NCBI GenBank assembly: GCA_963457665.1
Contig: OY735201.1
Span: 29,953,841-30,017,840 of the forward strand
Direction: 5' to 3'
Source: Thysanoteuthis rhombus
Taxonomy: Eukaryota; Mollusca; Cephalopoda; Oegopsida; Thysanoteuthidae
Length of the DNA: 64,000 bases
Below the pieces are notes generated by a model. That model made no database searches and was not told where the DNA came from. It saw nothing but the letters and a program-made list of their open reading frames with translations. Below, piece after piece: positions 13,684-25,374 of the stretch. How positions within the stretch are numbered: the first letter of the stretch is position 1; each line of letters opens with the position of its first letter. Made by a program: the position numbers and the translations under genes.

Positions 13684-14219
13684 TAATTCAGTACAAAACT
13701 GAATCGAGGTTGGATCCAGAAGTTGAAAATCAGACTTGGCAACTATTTCATGAAGCCAGATCATCAAGCTATAAAACAAAAATTGATTTGTGTCATATCT
13801 GTGACTTGTTTATTTGCTGTGAAGTAAAAAGGCTGGGTGAACTTCTTCAAAATGTGTGGATTCCATAATTTTTCCCAGGAGTAGTACTGCTACTGCATTT
13901 TATGGATAGATTCACGTAGATCACACATTGATAGGTGTACAAAAATGGCAGTGATTTTTCGATTTTTTACCTGAAGGTTCAAAAGGTGCATACAAGCAAG
14001 TAGAATGCTTTATAAAACTGTTCACCTATTTTTTTTAAAACCCTGTCAGGTTGGTCAAGCAGTACTGAGCAAAAGGATTTAGAAATTATTCATCTTAAGA
14101 CATTTTTGTAATATTAGTTCCCTGCCTGGCCACCAAAATTAAGCAGTTTTGTGCTTGAACAGTAAAGAATAAATGAACATATCACATTTTGTGATGAAGA
14201 AATTGAATCCTTTGACATC

Positions 14220-14960
14220 TGAACATATAACAGATCATTTTGATTTGATTTAATCTGATGAAGCATTGTCAACCATTGACGGTCTGAGTAGTTGCAATGA
14301 AATGCAAGTAAAATTAAGTTGTAAGAAAATACAATCCAAAAATTAATAATGGTGGACAATGCTGTATCTGATGGAAAATAAAATCTAATTAAAATAATAT
14401 TACTACTAATATAACTAGCGACCATATAAACTGAGCAATAAAGCAGCCGGTATGGATAACCAGGCTTCCCTTAGGGAAAAAGAATGTGAGTTAGAGTCTC
14501 ACTTTCATTTCCAATCCACAGTTTCCTCAGTCTGAGTAGTTGAGATGAAAATAAACTAAAAATTAAGATGGAAGAAAATACAGGTTAAAAATTAATAATG
14601 TTTGACAATGCTTCATTTAATGAAATTTAATAAGAAATGAGGATAATATTACTACTACTAATATGAGTGAATGTGAAAACAATAATAAAAATGGCATTGA
14701 GCAATTGAGAAAAATGAAAGGGTAGGTTTACATGTAAGATTCAATCTTCGGTCTGCTGTAAAAGCTCTTGCAGATCAGAGGCAAAGGGATGTGAGTTCAA
14801 GTCTTACTGAGAGCTTATCTTTTAGTGCTGTAAACTCACTGCTTTAGACTGATGGCCTGAGTGAGTTGCAATGAAGAGCAATTAAAGTTAAGATGACAGG
14901 AAATCAAGTATAAAAATTATAACAGAACCGATTCCCAGTCTTTTTTGGTTATCCAGGGAA
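14220..14960 (+). repeat. Three head-to-tail SINE-like copies (family C)
   Basis: Copies at about 14280-14430, 14450-14690 and 14740-14920. Complete ones carry a tRNA-like B-box (GAGTTCAAGTCTTACTGAGAG or GAGTTAGAGTCTCAC), then GTCTGAGTAGTTG, then a tail with AATTAATAATG, GACAATGCTTCAT and ATTACTACTAATAT. Further relatives: 23860-24000 (minus) and tail pieces at 24537-24600 and 45575-45650. Confidence 0.65.
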
Positions 14961-15039
14961 CTAAAATAAACCCTTGTCAAGTTTTACCCTGATAAGAAGC
15001 ATATAGGTAAAATAGCGCTTGTTAATCATAAATAAGGTG

Positions 15040-15300
15040 GCCAAACAGTTAACAACACAGTTCAAAATTGGGCGAGTTCAAACTCTGGCTAAGGTAGTTG
15101 GCATTCACTTCCCACTAATGCCCAGGGGAAAAAAAAGCTCAAATTCATCTTCCCACCTATGGACAAACATGAGAGCAGATTGAGTTATTCAGCTTTGGTT
15201 GGCAACCAGTCTAGAAGGTAGACAAGTCTGATTCTAATCAAGGAAAATCCCAAAACTCGGCCAGCATCATGAGAGGTGGGCAACAGACGGATTGAACAAG
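15040..15300 (+). repeat. SINE-like repeat, family A, copy 1
   Basis: GGCCAAACAGTTAACA, then GAGTTCAAACTCTGGC (B-box like), CACTTCCCACTAATGCCC and GGCAACCAGTCTAGAAG. The same order of blocks occurs at 19560-19880 and, inverted, at 45244-45411. Confidence 0.65.
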
Positions 15301-15397
15301 GATTCTTGCAACTATTTCATGATTAGAGGGTGGTAAGAAAACATGCATCCCTCTCGCCCCCTGGGTATTTTTTTTTTTTTTTAATATCCTGCTAGTT

Positions 15398-15520
15398 GCT
15401 TCACCATGGGGTTATGACCAGTCAGCTAATCTTGCAAACCATTACTGCCAAAGAGTAAGTTCAATCCTGCTTGGATGTCCTATACTTCTGGCTTGTAGCA
15501 AAATTTAACTAATCTCAGTT
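15398..15520 (+). repeat. SINE-like repeat, family B, copy 1
   Basis: GCAAACCATTACTGCC, TAAGTTCAATCCTGCTTGG and CTTCTGGCTTGTAGCAAAA match 33335-33410 block for block; AGTTCAATCC fits a Pol III B box. Confidence 0.55.
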
Positions 15521-16159
15521 ATACATATACACATACATTTGACTTTACTTCACCTCACCCCCAATCTCAAACTCATCTTTTTTGAAATCCTGTTCAATGA
15601 GATTCTCATGATGAAGAAAGCAAAAATAATACTGGGAGTGATGAGTCGTTTTCAGAATCTAACACTTATCAACTTCTTTTCAAAGATGTGTTTTTGGTAT
15701 TTGTGATGCTTAGAAAATGAAGTTACCATGTCATCACTTTCTTTACCCCCCCCCCCTTCTCATGATATGGCTTGATACCTTTCATTAATTTCAGAATGAT
15801 CTCAATATTCTTAATGGCCACCATGCTGTAACAGATTTCACCCAAAATGCTGTAATCAGATCATTTCTGCTTACCTACGGAGTAAACCAAGGTTCAATCC
15901 CCCAATAGCAAAAATGTGACTTCGGATGATGGATTGAAACAAATTAATACATATTTAATCTTATTATATCAGAGTTGAAGTAAAATGACTCAAACAATGA
16001 TTCTTCCATCAACAACATTCTTTCCTCATAATGTTCTCTTTTTTTTAATCAATTTTTCATGTATGAAAGTTTTTCTGTTTGCAACCCTTTGAATAAATGG
16101 TTTTTGTTTGACTTTCAAACATATTTTCTGTCTCCCTCTTCCTCTCTAGCAGGGCCAAA

Positions 16160-16690
16160 TTAAGATTTAGTAGGCCTTTGGGCTACAGGTATTGTGAGAC
16201 CCCTCGTAATATTCTCAAAACGGAAAAAAAAAAATTTAAGAAAAATCAAATTCATTTTTAGAAGGCTAACAATTGAAATTTGAAACATTTGCCTCGTGTA
16301 ATTTCTTGAAAACATCAGTGAATTGTAAGTTCTTGAGAACATCATTTTCAATTGCCATGACAGCAAGTCTGTTTAGTTGTTCCGTTATTGTCGATTGATG
16401 AACATTTTTTAGATGTTTCACCATGGAGAAACTCTCCTCTCCAGTCAAAATGAACACAAGTAAATCCGTAATGTTAGATTTAGGGAATGAAGAAGTTTTT
16501 CATTTTTCACTACAAAGTTGTAGACATCATAAGTTTGTAGTGTTTCATGCTTGTGTCTGAATTCATCAAATTGACCAACAAAATTCCTGAAGCAAAGAAT
16601 TTCTGGCACTAATTCAGGCTCAATGACATCCTTGTAATCCGAATTTGATCATTTTTAGGCCCCTGGTCTCAAAAGCCTAAGCCCTAATCT
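16160..16690 (-). pseudogene. hAT-type (ZMYM/DUF4371-like) transposase C-terminal remnant
   Basis: Minus strand gives VIEPELVPEILCFRNF, then TLQTYDVYNFV, then, after a shift, GEESFSMVKHLKNVHQST and NRLAVMAIENDV. This is the hAT dimerisation pattern 'ERSFSKLKLIKTHLRSTM...RLSGLAILSIEKD'. The flank GGCCCCTGGTCTCAAAAG on the right is probably an element end. Stops and frameshifts; inactive. Confidence 0.65.
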
Positions 16691-16999
16691 GGCACTGACC
16701 TCTAGGACTTCTTTTGTGCATTGGTTAATTCTCATTCATCGTTGTTAAAACTTAGTGGATATTTCTGTTTTCAAATTGTTCCATTCTTGTGAAAATGGCA
16801 AAAAAATTAGTGGAAATGGAATTGAAAGTTTTTTTAAATCCATTTATTTGGGAGGTATATTTGAGATGAGATGTTGCTATACAATGATTCTTCTAGATTT
16901 CAACTCAAGAGAAGCATTTTCTTGGGTTTTTTTGTTGGTTTGTTCATTCGTTCTAAAACAACTAACAATAAACATTAAGTAAAACTGAAATTTCTTTCA

Positions 17000-18180
17000 C
17001 CCTTTTGTTCATATGATCTCTAAGAATCACTCAAGGGCAAGGGTCTGCTTTTTCTAGACCCCAAGTTAAACAAAATTTTTCTATGATCCTCATAATGCCA
17101 AAGGTTTACCACCCTTGCGGAGGAAAGACAGAACAATTGAATCACAAATCTCAAGATTTGAGTCCAGCTTAAACTGAAAGCTTTAATAAATCCTACAAGT
17201 TTTCAAACTTCTCCAGTTGGGCGATGCTTATCCGAAATAGGTTTGGGTCATAATCCCGAATGTTGAAATTGCAAAAGATCAAATTTCTGAAAATATAATT
17301 CAGGAAAAAATAATAAAAACGTTCTTAAAAGACATTTATTTACAGTTTTAAAACAGGATTTTTTTTGAGAAACATAAAAACACACTTAAAAAAAAAAAAA
17401 CTCAAAAGAAAATCCACCATATGAAAAGTGTATTACAGGTAAAGATCATGGGTTATTGCCCTTGACCTTAAACCTTACCCTGCCGAGAATAATAAAAATA
17501 ATAATTCAGCCTTTTGTTTCAACGGGAATAGCGCTTTAGGGATTTTGACTTTCAGGACTCAGGTTTTCAGGAATTCAGGAATTTAGCATTTGGAGATTCT
17601 GATCTTTCAGGATTTCAACATTCAGTTTATGGTGTTCTGATTTGTGTCTTCCGGGGTGATGATTGGCTCTGACTGAAATCAGTCCTTATACCGTATAAAA
17701 AAATCAAACACCATACATTCATAAATTAATAGGATATTGAATGATTCATGCATGTGCTTTATATGTACATATGAGAAATATAAAGGGGATAAAATTACAA
17801 GCTAAAGCTTTTCCTTTCTTGATAAGTCAAATATAGGTAGGAATTAAAAATAGAAATAATTACCATTTAGTAAAAATAGAAAACTCCTCCTCTATCAAAG
17901 AAAAACATTTTTCTAAAAAAGATATCTATATCTTGACCACCCACATTTATTCTAAGGCTGATAATTAAGTTTCCCCTAATTTTATAAACCCCAAAAAGCA
18001 CTCAAAATAATTACATGATTAACATGATTTTCGCTCTTATCACATGTGACTCAGTATGTTTTAATCATCTGGCTTGGAGAAAAAAGTTTTCCACTATATA
18101 TAATGTATAGAAAATATCAAAAAATATTCAGCTTCATATTCTTGAAATCACAAATATTAAACATGACATTACCAAGGTGG
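17000..18180. other. Unassigned intergenic DNA
   Basis: AT-rich. A short degenerate run of CAGGA/TTCAGGA words lies at 17545-17635. No coding evidence. Confidence 0.4.
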
Positions 18181-18199
18181 CAATACAAAGCTCACTCAA

Positions 18200-18300
18200 T
18201 GATGAAAAAAAGACTTTAAAAAAAGAAAAAAGAAAAAAAAAATCACCGTAAGGAAAGAAAAGGAAAAAAAGAAAGAAAAGAAAGAAAAAAAAAAGAAAAA
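18200..18300 (+). repeat. Homopurine (A/G) tract
   Basis: About 100 bases of almost only A and G (AAAGAAAGAAAAG words) with one short CACCGT interruption. Confidence 0.9.
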
Positions 18301-18835
18301 TCTTGTTAATAAAATTATTTGGTTTAGAGAATTTCAAAATTGAAATAAAAAAAAGTATTCCAGATTTTGTCAAGACAATTGGATTGAGAGAGGTAAAATC
18401 TCTTTGGCTCTTTCTTTTTTTTAATCATACACCTGATGAGGGCTGGAAAATGGATTATTTGAAACATGTTGACAACATCAAGGATGTGAAGAGATTCAAT
18501 TGTCTGAACAAAATTTGGAATGTTAATGACATTTCTCAAAATTATAGACAGTAAAAAAAAATACCATGGAACTCATTTTTCATTCATTGTGGGGGGAAAG
18601 GGTTTTTGATGAATCTTTTTTAAAAAGGAAAAGATCAGAATCTAGGTTCCATTCAGTATCACCGGTCATTTTAGGGGGGAGATTCTAAACAAAAATGAAT
18701 TTTTTTGTGACTTATTTTTAGATTAAATTTCTTGATGAGTATAATTCTTCATCATATTATCAAAGAAATAATTCTACAAAACACAGGTTCATTGCAAAAT
18801 TTCAGGCAGCCGATTCCTGGCACTTACTATATCTA

Positions 18836-19260
18836 AGGTTGCCACAAGTCCATATTTTCCGAAACAAGTCCCCAACTTGAGTCTTGAATTCTTCATCCAG
18901 AAAGAATTTTTTTTAATATTCTTATAAGTCCAGAATTCCAGCTTTCATCATCGTCTCCCCGAAATAAAACATGATATAGTTATGACGGGAGAGAAAGAGA
19001 GGGAAGACAATGCCAGTGTGCTATGTTTCTTTAATATTGCTATTACAATCATGAACTATTAAATTCACTATTTTTCTTCTTATGGCCTTTTTTTTTTCCA
19101 CACTAAAGCATTTATTTTCCTTGCCCTACATTTTAGCAATTTTCAACCATAACCTAGCCACTGTTGCTATACTATTTACACATGTTGAAAACCATGACGG
19201 TGACCAGGAACATTCTCTTTTTTGAAAGTGCAGATATGGTAACCCTATCACAGTACAAGT
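18836..19260 (+). repeat. Interspersed repeat D, copy 1 (copy 2 at 48450-48860)
   Basis: Blocks TTAATATTGCTATTACA, TTTTCCTTGCCCT, GCAATTTTCAACCA, CACATGT.GA.AACCATGA, GTGACCAGGAACA and AGATATGGTAAC recur in order at 48640-48860. Family unknown; no coding. Confidence 0.65.
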
Positions 19261-19557
19261 AGATGACTAAAATTCCAGTAACTATCAAACACCATTTTGA
19301 GCAAGTGTTTAACATATAATTATTGCACCCTTGTGAACTGAATCAAATTCTTTGCCTATTCAAAAATTTCAAGATGATAAAAAAAAATTGCATATAAGAC
19401 AGCTGTGAGTACAAGTAGATTGAAAAAAGAAATAGTGATAAAACATATTTTGATTTTGTGATTCAATTGGAAGTTTTCTTAAGTCAAAATGTTTTGGTAT
19501 GTATTATTAAGGTAAAAAATTAATGTTCTAATGATAGTAATGAAGTAAATGAATATA

Positions 19558-19880
19558 GGAGGTGCAAGTGGCATAACAGCGCAGATCATGTAATTGGTGA
19601 GTCAAGTTCAAACTGTGACCGAGGCTATTTATGTTCACTTTGCACTAATGCCCCTAGAAAAAGCATGAATCCATCTGTTCTCCCCCAAGTTATGGGCAAA
19701 ATAACTTGGCAGACTGGGCTCTGTGTTCAAGATCATGGCAGGCAACCAGTCTTGGGGTAGTGAAACTCTGAAGTTAAACTAGGTGCAAGCACACCCAGCT
19801 AAGGGAGGGTCCCCAACAGAAACTCCTTGCTAACTCGCAGGCTAAGCATGGCACTATCCTTAGTCAAAAAGAACAATGTC
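19558..19880 (+). repeat. SINE-like repeat, family A, copy 2
   Basis: GGTGCAAGTGGCATAACAGC (A-box like), AAGTTCAAACTGTGACC (B-box like), TATGTTCACTTTGCACTAATGCC and AGGCAACCAGTCTTGG; the best-preserved copy of the family in the window. Confidence 0.7.
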
Positions 19881-19889
19881 ACCAGATAT

Positions 19890-21530
19890 CTGTAGGTCAG
19901 GAATGTTTGATGATGATGTTGATGATGTTGATGGTGAACTTGACCAAATTGTCTAACGTGTAAATAAAAAAAGCAAGTGTTGTTTTAGGTTATTAAAAGA
20001 TGTGTTTTATCGCAATGAGAAAAGGAAAATTAGGATTTTCATGGGTATCAAGTCTCCCACTCCCGTGTCATTAAGAACAAGGTAAAGATTTCTTTGCATA
20101 CTTGAAAAATACAAAATTACAAAAGGACTTTCATGAGAGTTTCAGGGGAAAAAAATCATAGGTCCCTTTGCTTTTGCCACAGACATCAGGACACTTCTGA
20201 TTCCACTCCTCTTAGTGTAATGAAAAGGTGTGCTATCTGAAAGATGGAATGTCAGTAACCAGGTTACTTTTCACTTTCTGACCACCCACAGAGAGAAAGA
20301 TTGATGCAGCTCAATGTCATGACACCAGCAAAGGGTTAAACATTCTAGTTTCATTTGATATTTTATAAAGCAGTGATTTGTTGATGCTGAGATGTGTAGC
20401 TAACAACATGACCTCCAAGAGGAATTTGATAAAGTGGCCCGAAGCTATTTTACTCCCCCTAACATACCCTTGTCCTTTATTCATCCAGTTTCCATCTGTT
20501 ATAACCACCCTTATACCATGTTATACTATATTTTGTTCAACAGTAAATCTATCTCATGAATGGATATATCTTAACGATTTAAAAGTTTCAACCCGAAGCT
20601 CTACCCAAGAAAATCTCTGTTTTGGCCCTCCAGCCAAGAATGTGATGTGCCAGTTTCACCACACCTCTCAGATACCCTGCCTAGCAGTTCAGGTGGGAAT
20701 ATTAACTTTTAGCTTCTAACATAACACAATATTCAGTGTTGCCAACTAAAAAAAATTTTTTGCACTAAAATGACGAAAAATAAAAGCATAAAAAAATAAC
20801 ACAATCAGCCATTTTTAATAGCTAAAAATTGTAGGATTTGCCTAAAATGACAAGGAAATAGCTGAGAATAGGCTAAAGTTGTTGAAAAATAGTGGTAAAT
20901 GATGAATTTTTGTGCTATCTAAACAAGAGAAGCATTAAATTTAGCATGAAAAGCACTCAAGTGGCAAAATAAAGAAAACTGGTCTTTCAAATATAATCCT
21001 AGTTAAATAACTTTTATTTTACACTAACACCTATTTCTTCTTTTAAACTCCATGGGATTGACAGGAAATTAAGGAGGTAACTCAGTTCAACATTACTTAT
21101 TCACCTATTTCTTTCTAGAATGAAAAGATGCTGAAATTTTAGTACAACCCTAAGGGTTACCAACCCCCAAAAAATCTGTGTTCAGGATCATGGCCAGAAA
21201 AGGTGGGGAACACTGCCTTATGGGATTGGTGCGCTAGTGTTAACGATGACTAAGATGAAATTCGGTGTACAAAAAATCCTGTATGTATGAGAGAGAAAGA
21301 GAGAGAGAGAAAGGGTTGGGAGAATCATTTACAAGTGAACTTCACAAGGTATAGCTGTAAGAGTAACCCGTGTTCCTATTTGGGGTTTGAGGGAGTCTAA
21401 AAAGAATATGGGCAAATGTATTGAGGAAACAGTTTAGCGGTTAGAGCATTGAACTAGATATAAAGGTTCAATTTGTAATTCTGAATAGATGAGGGTTATT
21501 AATACTCAGACTCAACCTTTTGATACATGC
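19890..21530. other. Unassigned intergenic DNA with a possible hAT end
   Basis: Reverse complement at about 21222-21190 reads CAGTGTTCCCCACCTTTTC, typical of a hAT terminus. A 113-codon frame at 20378-20719 has no recognisable motif. A tRNA-like A box (TTTAGCGGTTAGAGCATT) with GGTTCAATTTG follows at 21432-21478. Confidence 0.4.
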
Positions 21531-21533
21531 ACA

Positions 21534-22040
21534 AGGTGTGTCCAAAAAGTATCCAGCCATTCAACATTAGCAAAAAAAAAATAGTGCTTCAAAGTGCTCC
21601 ATTTAAGATCTCACACACTCATCCCTGAATCCTATCCACTTTTCAAAACAATCTGCAAATTCCTCTTTTGGGATAACCATCCCTTGTCACATTTTCCTTA
21701 ATCCTGTCCATGATCTGAAATCCACCTTCAAATGGTGTTGCAGGGAGCCAAGTCTAGACACCAGAAGGGACCGACAGACCTGAGTAATGCAATGTTTTGC
21801 AAAAAAAAAAACCTTGATGCATATTCACTGACCAACTCATTTCTGTATTGCTAATGCAATGACCACGCAGCACACCAACTCACTCACTGGCCTCTCATTG
21901 CCGACTGACTTACCCAACAGGAGGGTGTTTGTTCCCACTAACACAGTAAGATCTACAATTGGTTGCCAAGTTACACCAAGGCCACACAAGCAGTTCATGA
22001 GATATTCAAAATGGCTGGATACTTTCTGGACAGACTTTAT
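21534..22040 (-). mobile_element. Internally deleted mariner element, copy 1
   Basis: Left end AGGTGTGTCCAAAAAGTATC and right end (reverse complement) AAGTCTGTCCAGAAAGTATC, both continuing CAGCCATT, are inverted terminal repeats of mariner type. The 507-bp body includes short transposase-like stretches on the minus strand (EGGFQIMDRIKENV). Too short to be autonomous. A diverged relative in inverse orientation lies at 32706-33157. Confidence 0.75.
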
Positions 22041-22702
22041 AGAGTAGTTAGTTAAAAAGTATGGTGTATAATGATGGTAGCACCAACCTTCCCATTGAAA
22101 AAAGAAAATCAAAGGAAAATGTATCAATGCACCAAGGATTGGGAAATATATTTTCAAACGCGGTTTAGAGTTAAACAATATCATTTACATTGATATACAA
22201 CCAATTTCGGCCATTTTGCAACTTTTTGGTCATAAACTTTTCCAACTTTGTGGCAACCACATCCACTTAAACATGAGGGATGGTGGGAGGACGTTGACGG
22301 TAACCTAGTGCTGGCTACATCTAAAGAATGAGAGAAATGGGAGAAGTTTTTTGTTTTTTTTATAAATTTTTGCTTTGACTTGAAACTGAACATAACGTGA
22401 TATATATATATCATATATCGCCATTCAGCCTAAAAATACTGCAATATGAATTTTTTCTCCATATCGCCCACCCCTAACGTCAAGTTAGATGAGTGAATAT
22501 TCTAAGAAGCAAAGAGGTCTTCACAGATTTTTATCAACTTCTCAAATAAAAAAGGGTTGTTTCAAAGATATTTTGGCGACTACAAAAATTGTATTAAAAA
22601 TCTTGAGAGAACATTAACTTAACAAAAATGTATAATAAAAACAGTATTTATATCCATCCTCCTCATTATTATTATTATTATTACTAGTGTATGACATTTT
22701 GC

Positions 22703-22940
22703 TTCACTGACGGTTACCATAAGTGTATAACAACAGGCTCAGCTTATGGATGCTATTGATACTATAAGTGGGACAACAGTAGGATGGCAGGAAAGGAAGT
22801 TAGATAGTTTAATAAGAAGGTAAGAAGGATGAATGGAAAAGTTGAATACTTTAATAAGAGGTTAGAGAAAAAGAAGAGACAAAATAGTTAAATAAGATGA
22901 TAAGAAGGAAGAGGACTAATGACTTCTAATGATACTGTAA
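22703..22940 (+). repeat. Interspersed repeat E, copy 1 (inverse copy at 56316-56485)
   Basis: GCTTCACTGACGGTTACCAT, AACAACAGGCTCAGCTTATG, GATACTATA and AAGTTAGATAGTTTAATAAG occur in the same order on the minus strand at 56485-56316. Confidence 0.65.
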
Positions 22941-22949
22941 GTGTGACAG

Positions 22950-25370
22950 ACTCGGCTCCTATATATACCAGTACCCACATTGTCGAAAATGAGAGCTGCT
23001 TTATCAATTATGGAGGTTTAGTAATAAATAGTTTTACTTTTGAAGATGAGAATTATTATTGTGGTAGGGGTGGAAGAAAATGAAAAATTTCATCAGCATT
23101 TTATAAATCATAAAGTCAGTTTTGAAAAAACTAAGCAAAAAAAAATAAAAACCAAGAACCATAAGGTCAACAATGCATCCACCATCGGAGGTAGTAGTAG
23201 TAGTAGTTGTAGGTGGAGGAGGACAAGGACAAGCTAATCATCTTTCTTTGATTCAATTGATTCTTGTATTTGTAAAATAATGTGATAAGAAAAATGCTGC
23301 AAGTATTATTTTCTATAAAAATCATAAATGGCATTTTTTTCCCCTATTATGACATCATAAGCAGCAGGTAAAAAAATACTGAGAGGAAGAGATTTCTTTT
23401 TAATGACATCGCACCTCTTCCTTCCTTCCTATTTCTTTTGTTTAATGTAAATGGGACATCAAATAGAGATGTGCGGACACATCCAGATATTCTTTTTTGG
23501 ATTTGCTAAATTTCACTTTAATGAATTGGAATTTTCAGTATTTTGAAAAAGAAACTTATATAATGAACAAAACATCTGGATAGACAGAAGAAATCCTACC
23601 CCTTTCTAAATTTTAATGACCATGTAATTGCCCAGGTGAGAAAATCTCTTTAGACATTATCAGGTCCTAATTTCAATACAAGGTGTGATTTTTTTAATGG
23701 GTGTAAATAAAAGAGAAACAATGTTTTACAATCTTTTACCAACATTATGGTTATCTAAAACAAATCAAGTTAGAGCAAAAAATAGGGGAAAAATGAACAG
23801 GAAAATAAACAGAAAAGATTGAAAATTATCATCATCAATTTTTGACTACCATCTTCATTCGACTGAGGTTGTCAATCTATGGCAGGGAGTAAACAGTGTG
23901 GATCGGAAATAGAGAATTAGCTCTCAGTGGGACTCGAACTTGCATCCTTTTTGCCACAGGTAAGCCTGGTTAAATGCACCAGCTGCTTAACCATCTGAGC
24001 TAAAAGAAGTAGATGGCTAGCAGAAGATCAAATCTAACCTTTTAAACCAACTTCTGATCGCTCTGATACCATATTAGAAAATATCAACCAAAATGGTCAA
24101 TATCAACATCAGCATAGATTTCTTCAGTTTTCAAGTTGGTCTGGCTGGCTATCTATGTACGTATAATACTACAGGCCATATGAATGGAGCCATGTGGATG
24201 AAAATTCTAACATTTGCCCCTTGTCATATCCAAGGAAAAAAATTTTTTTTTCTTGTTGAAAATTCCAACCAAAAATAGTTTTTATGTTCAATTTACAATG
24301 TAAGTTTATGCTAAATTGGTCCCTCAGTTTGTGTCCACACCTGCTTTTTGAAAATTTGCACATTGCTAACAAAAGGTTGAGAAGTAACTTATTCACTAGT
24401 CACTCCTTCCAGTTTTCAATTGATCAACCCTAACATGGCATGGTGCCAAAAGATGTTGGTCATGTGACAGTTTCTGACTGACTGACTAACCAGACCTGTT
24501 TATTTTGGTTTCTGTATTGGTAGTATTAAGATGAGTCAAAAATTAAAAATAACAGTTCACAATACTTCATTTAATGAAAATAGATAATGAAAAGACTGAA
24601 AATGTACCCCAAACTCACCGGATGGTGATACTAAAGTCATGGCAAGTAGTATGTTGAACCACCCAAATATATTGTTTTGCAACAGGATTGAGACTGAGTA
24701 ATCCAAATAAAAGATCCACAATTTTAGTCCAACATTATATGATACATATTTTTCATTGCCATTCCGATTTAAATATAACTAGCTGAAAACAGATTCTAAA
24801 AGAGGAATTTTGGTAGATATCTACTTTATACAGTTACACAAAAGATGGAGATTTAGTTCAACTAACTTGATGGACACAAAGTAAGAGCCCAGTTTAGCAT
24901 TATACTTACTATGGAAATTGAACCCCTAACTAAAACTTCAAAATGTTGCGGAATTTTTGAAAATTAATACGCTAAAAGTAAACTTGGTGGTTCAATTAGT
25001 AACTGCAGAAAATTTGGTGGCTATAGCTTTAGCCGTCCTTGAGCTAAGTGATGACAGACAGACATCCGGTGAATCATAGTAAGATGTAGATATATTTTGG
25101 AAAAACTGGTCTAGGTATTTATATACTAACAGAATCTCAACAAGCAGTTCCAAGAATTTCTTCTGTGAAATTTACTTTCATCCAGAGGTGTAAAAAAATT
25201 GACTATTCACCTCCCCTGTGAGTAGGGTAGGGGTTTGTAGGGGAAAGAGAGGAGGAACAGATTACTAGAGAACTTAGAGAAGTAGAAATTTTTCGGGGGA
25301 AAGGTTAGGAGTGAATCTCTGGGTTTAAACTAGCTATATTGTTAAAGGGTTGATTAGCTGTTATGGTAGA
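22950..25370. other. Intergenic DNA with an inverted SINE-like copy
   Basis: On the minus strand 24002-23860 reads GCTCAGATGGTTAAGCAG, then GTTCGAGTCCCACTGAGAG, i.e. A- and B-box-like Pol III motifs of family C. The remainder shows no gene. Confidence 0.5.
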
Positions 25371-25374
25371 AGTA

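Larger units (their letters stand above)
12053..13890 (+). mobile_element. Tc1-like DNA transposon with about 147-bp inverted ends
   Basis: 12053-12199 and 13743-13887 are inverted copies: left TACTTTGCAGCAAATAAACA matches right (reverse complement) TACTTCACAGCAAATAAACA, both continuing to CTGGCTTCATGAAATAG. Between them lies a dead transposase (12300-13270). A 138-bp hairpin element is nested at 13546-13683. Confidence 0.85.

Noticed and set aside
18303-18554. 83-codon frame ending HTPDEGWKMDYLKHV...
   Set aside because: No domain recognised; the 5' part overlaps the homopurine tract.
20378-20719. 113-codon open frame
   Set aside because: No recognised motif, no splice context, length within chance for AT-poor stretches; left unassigned.
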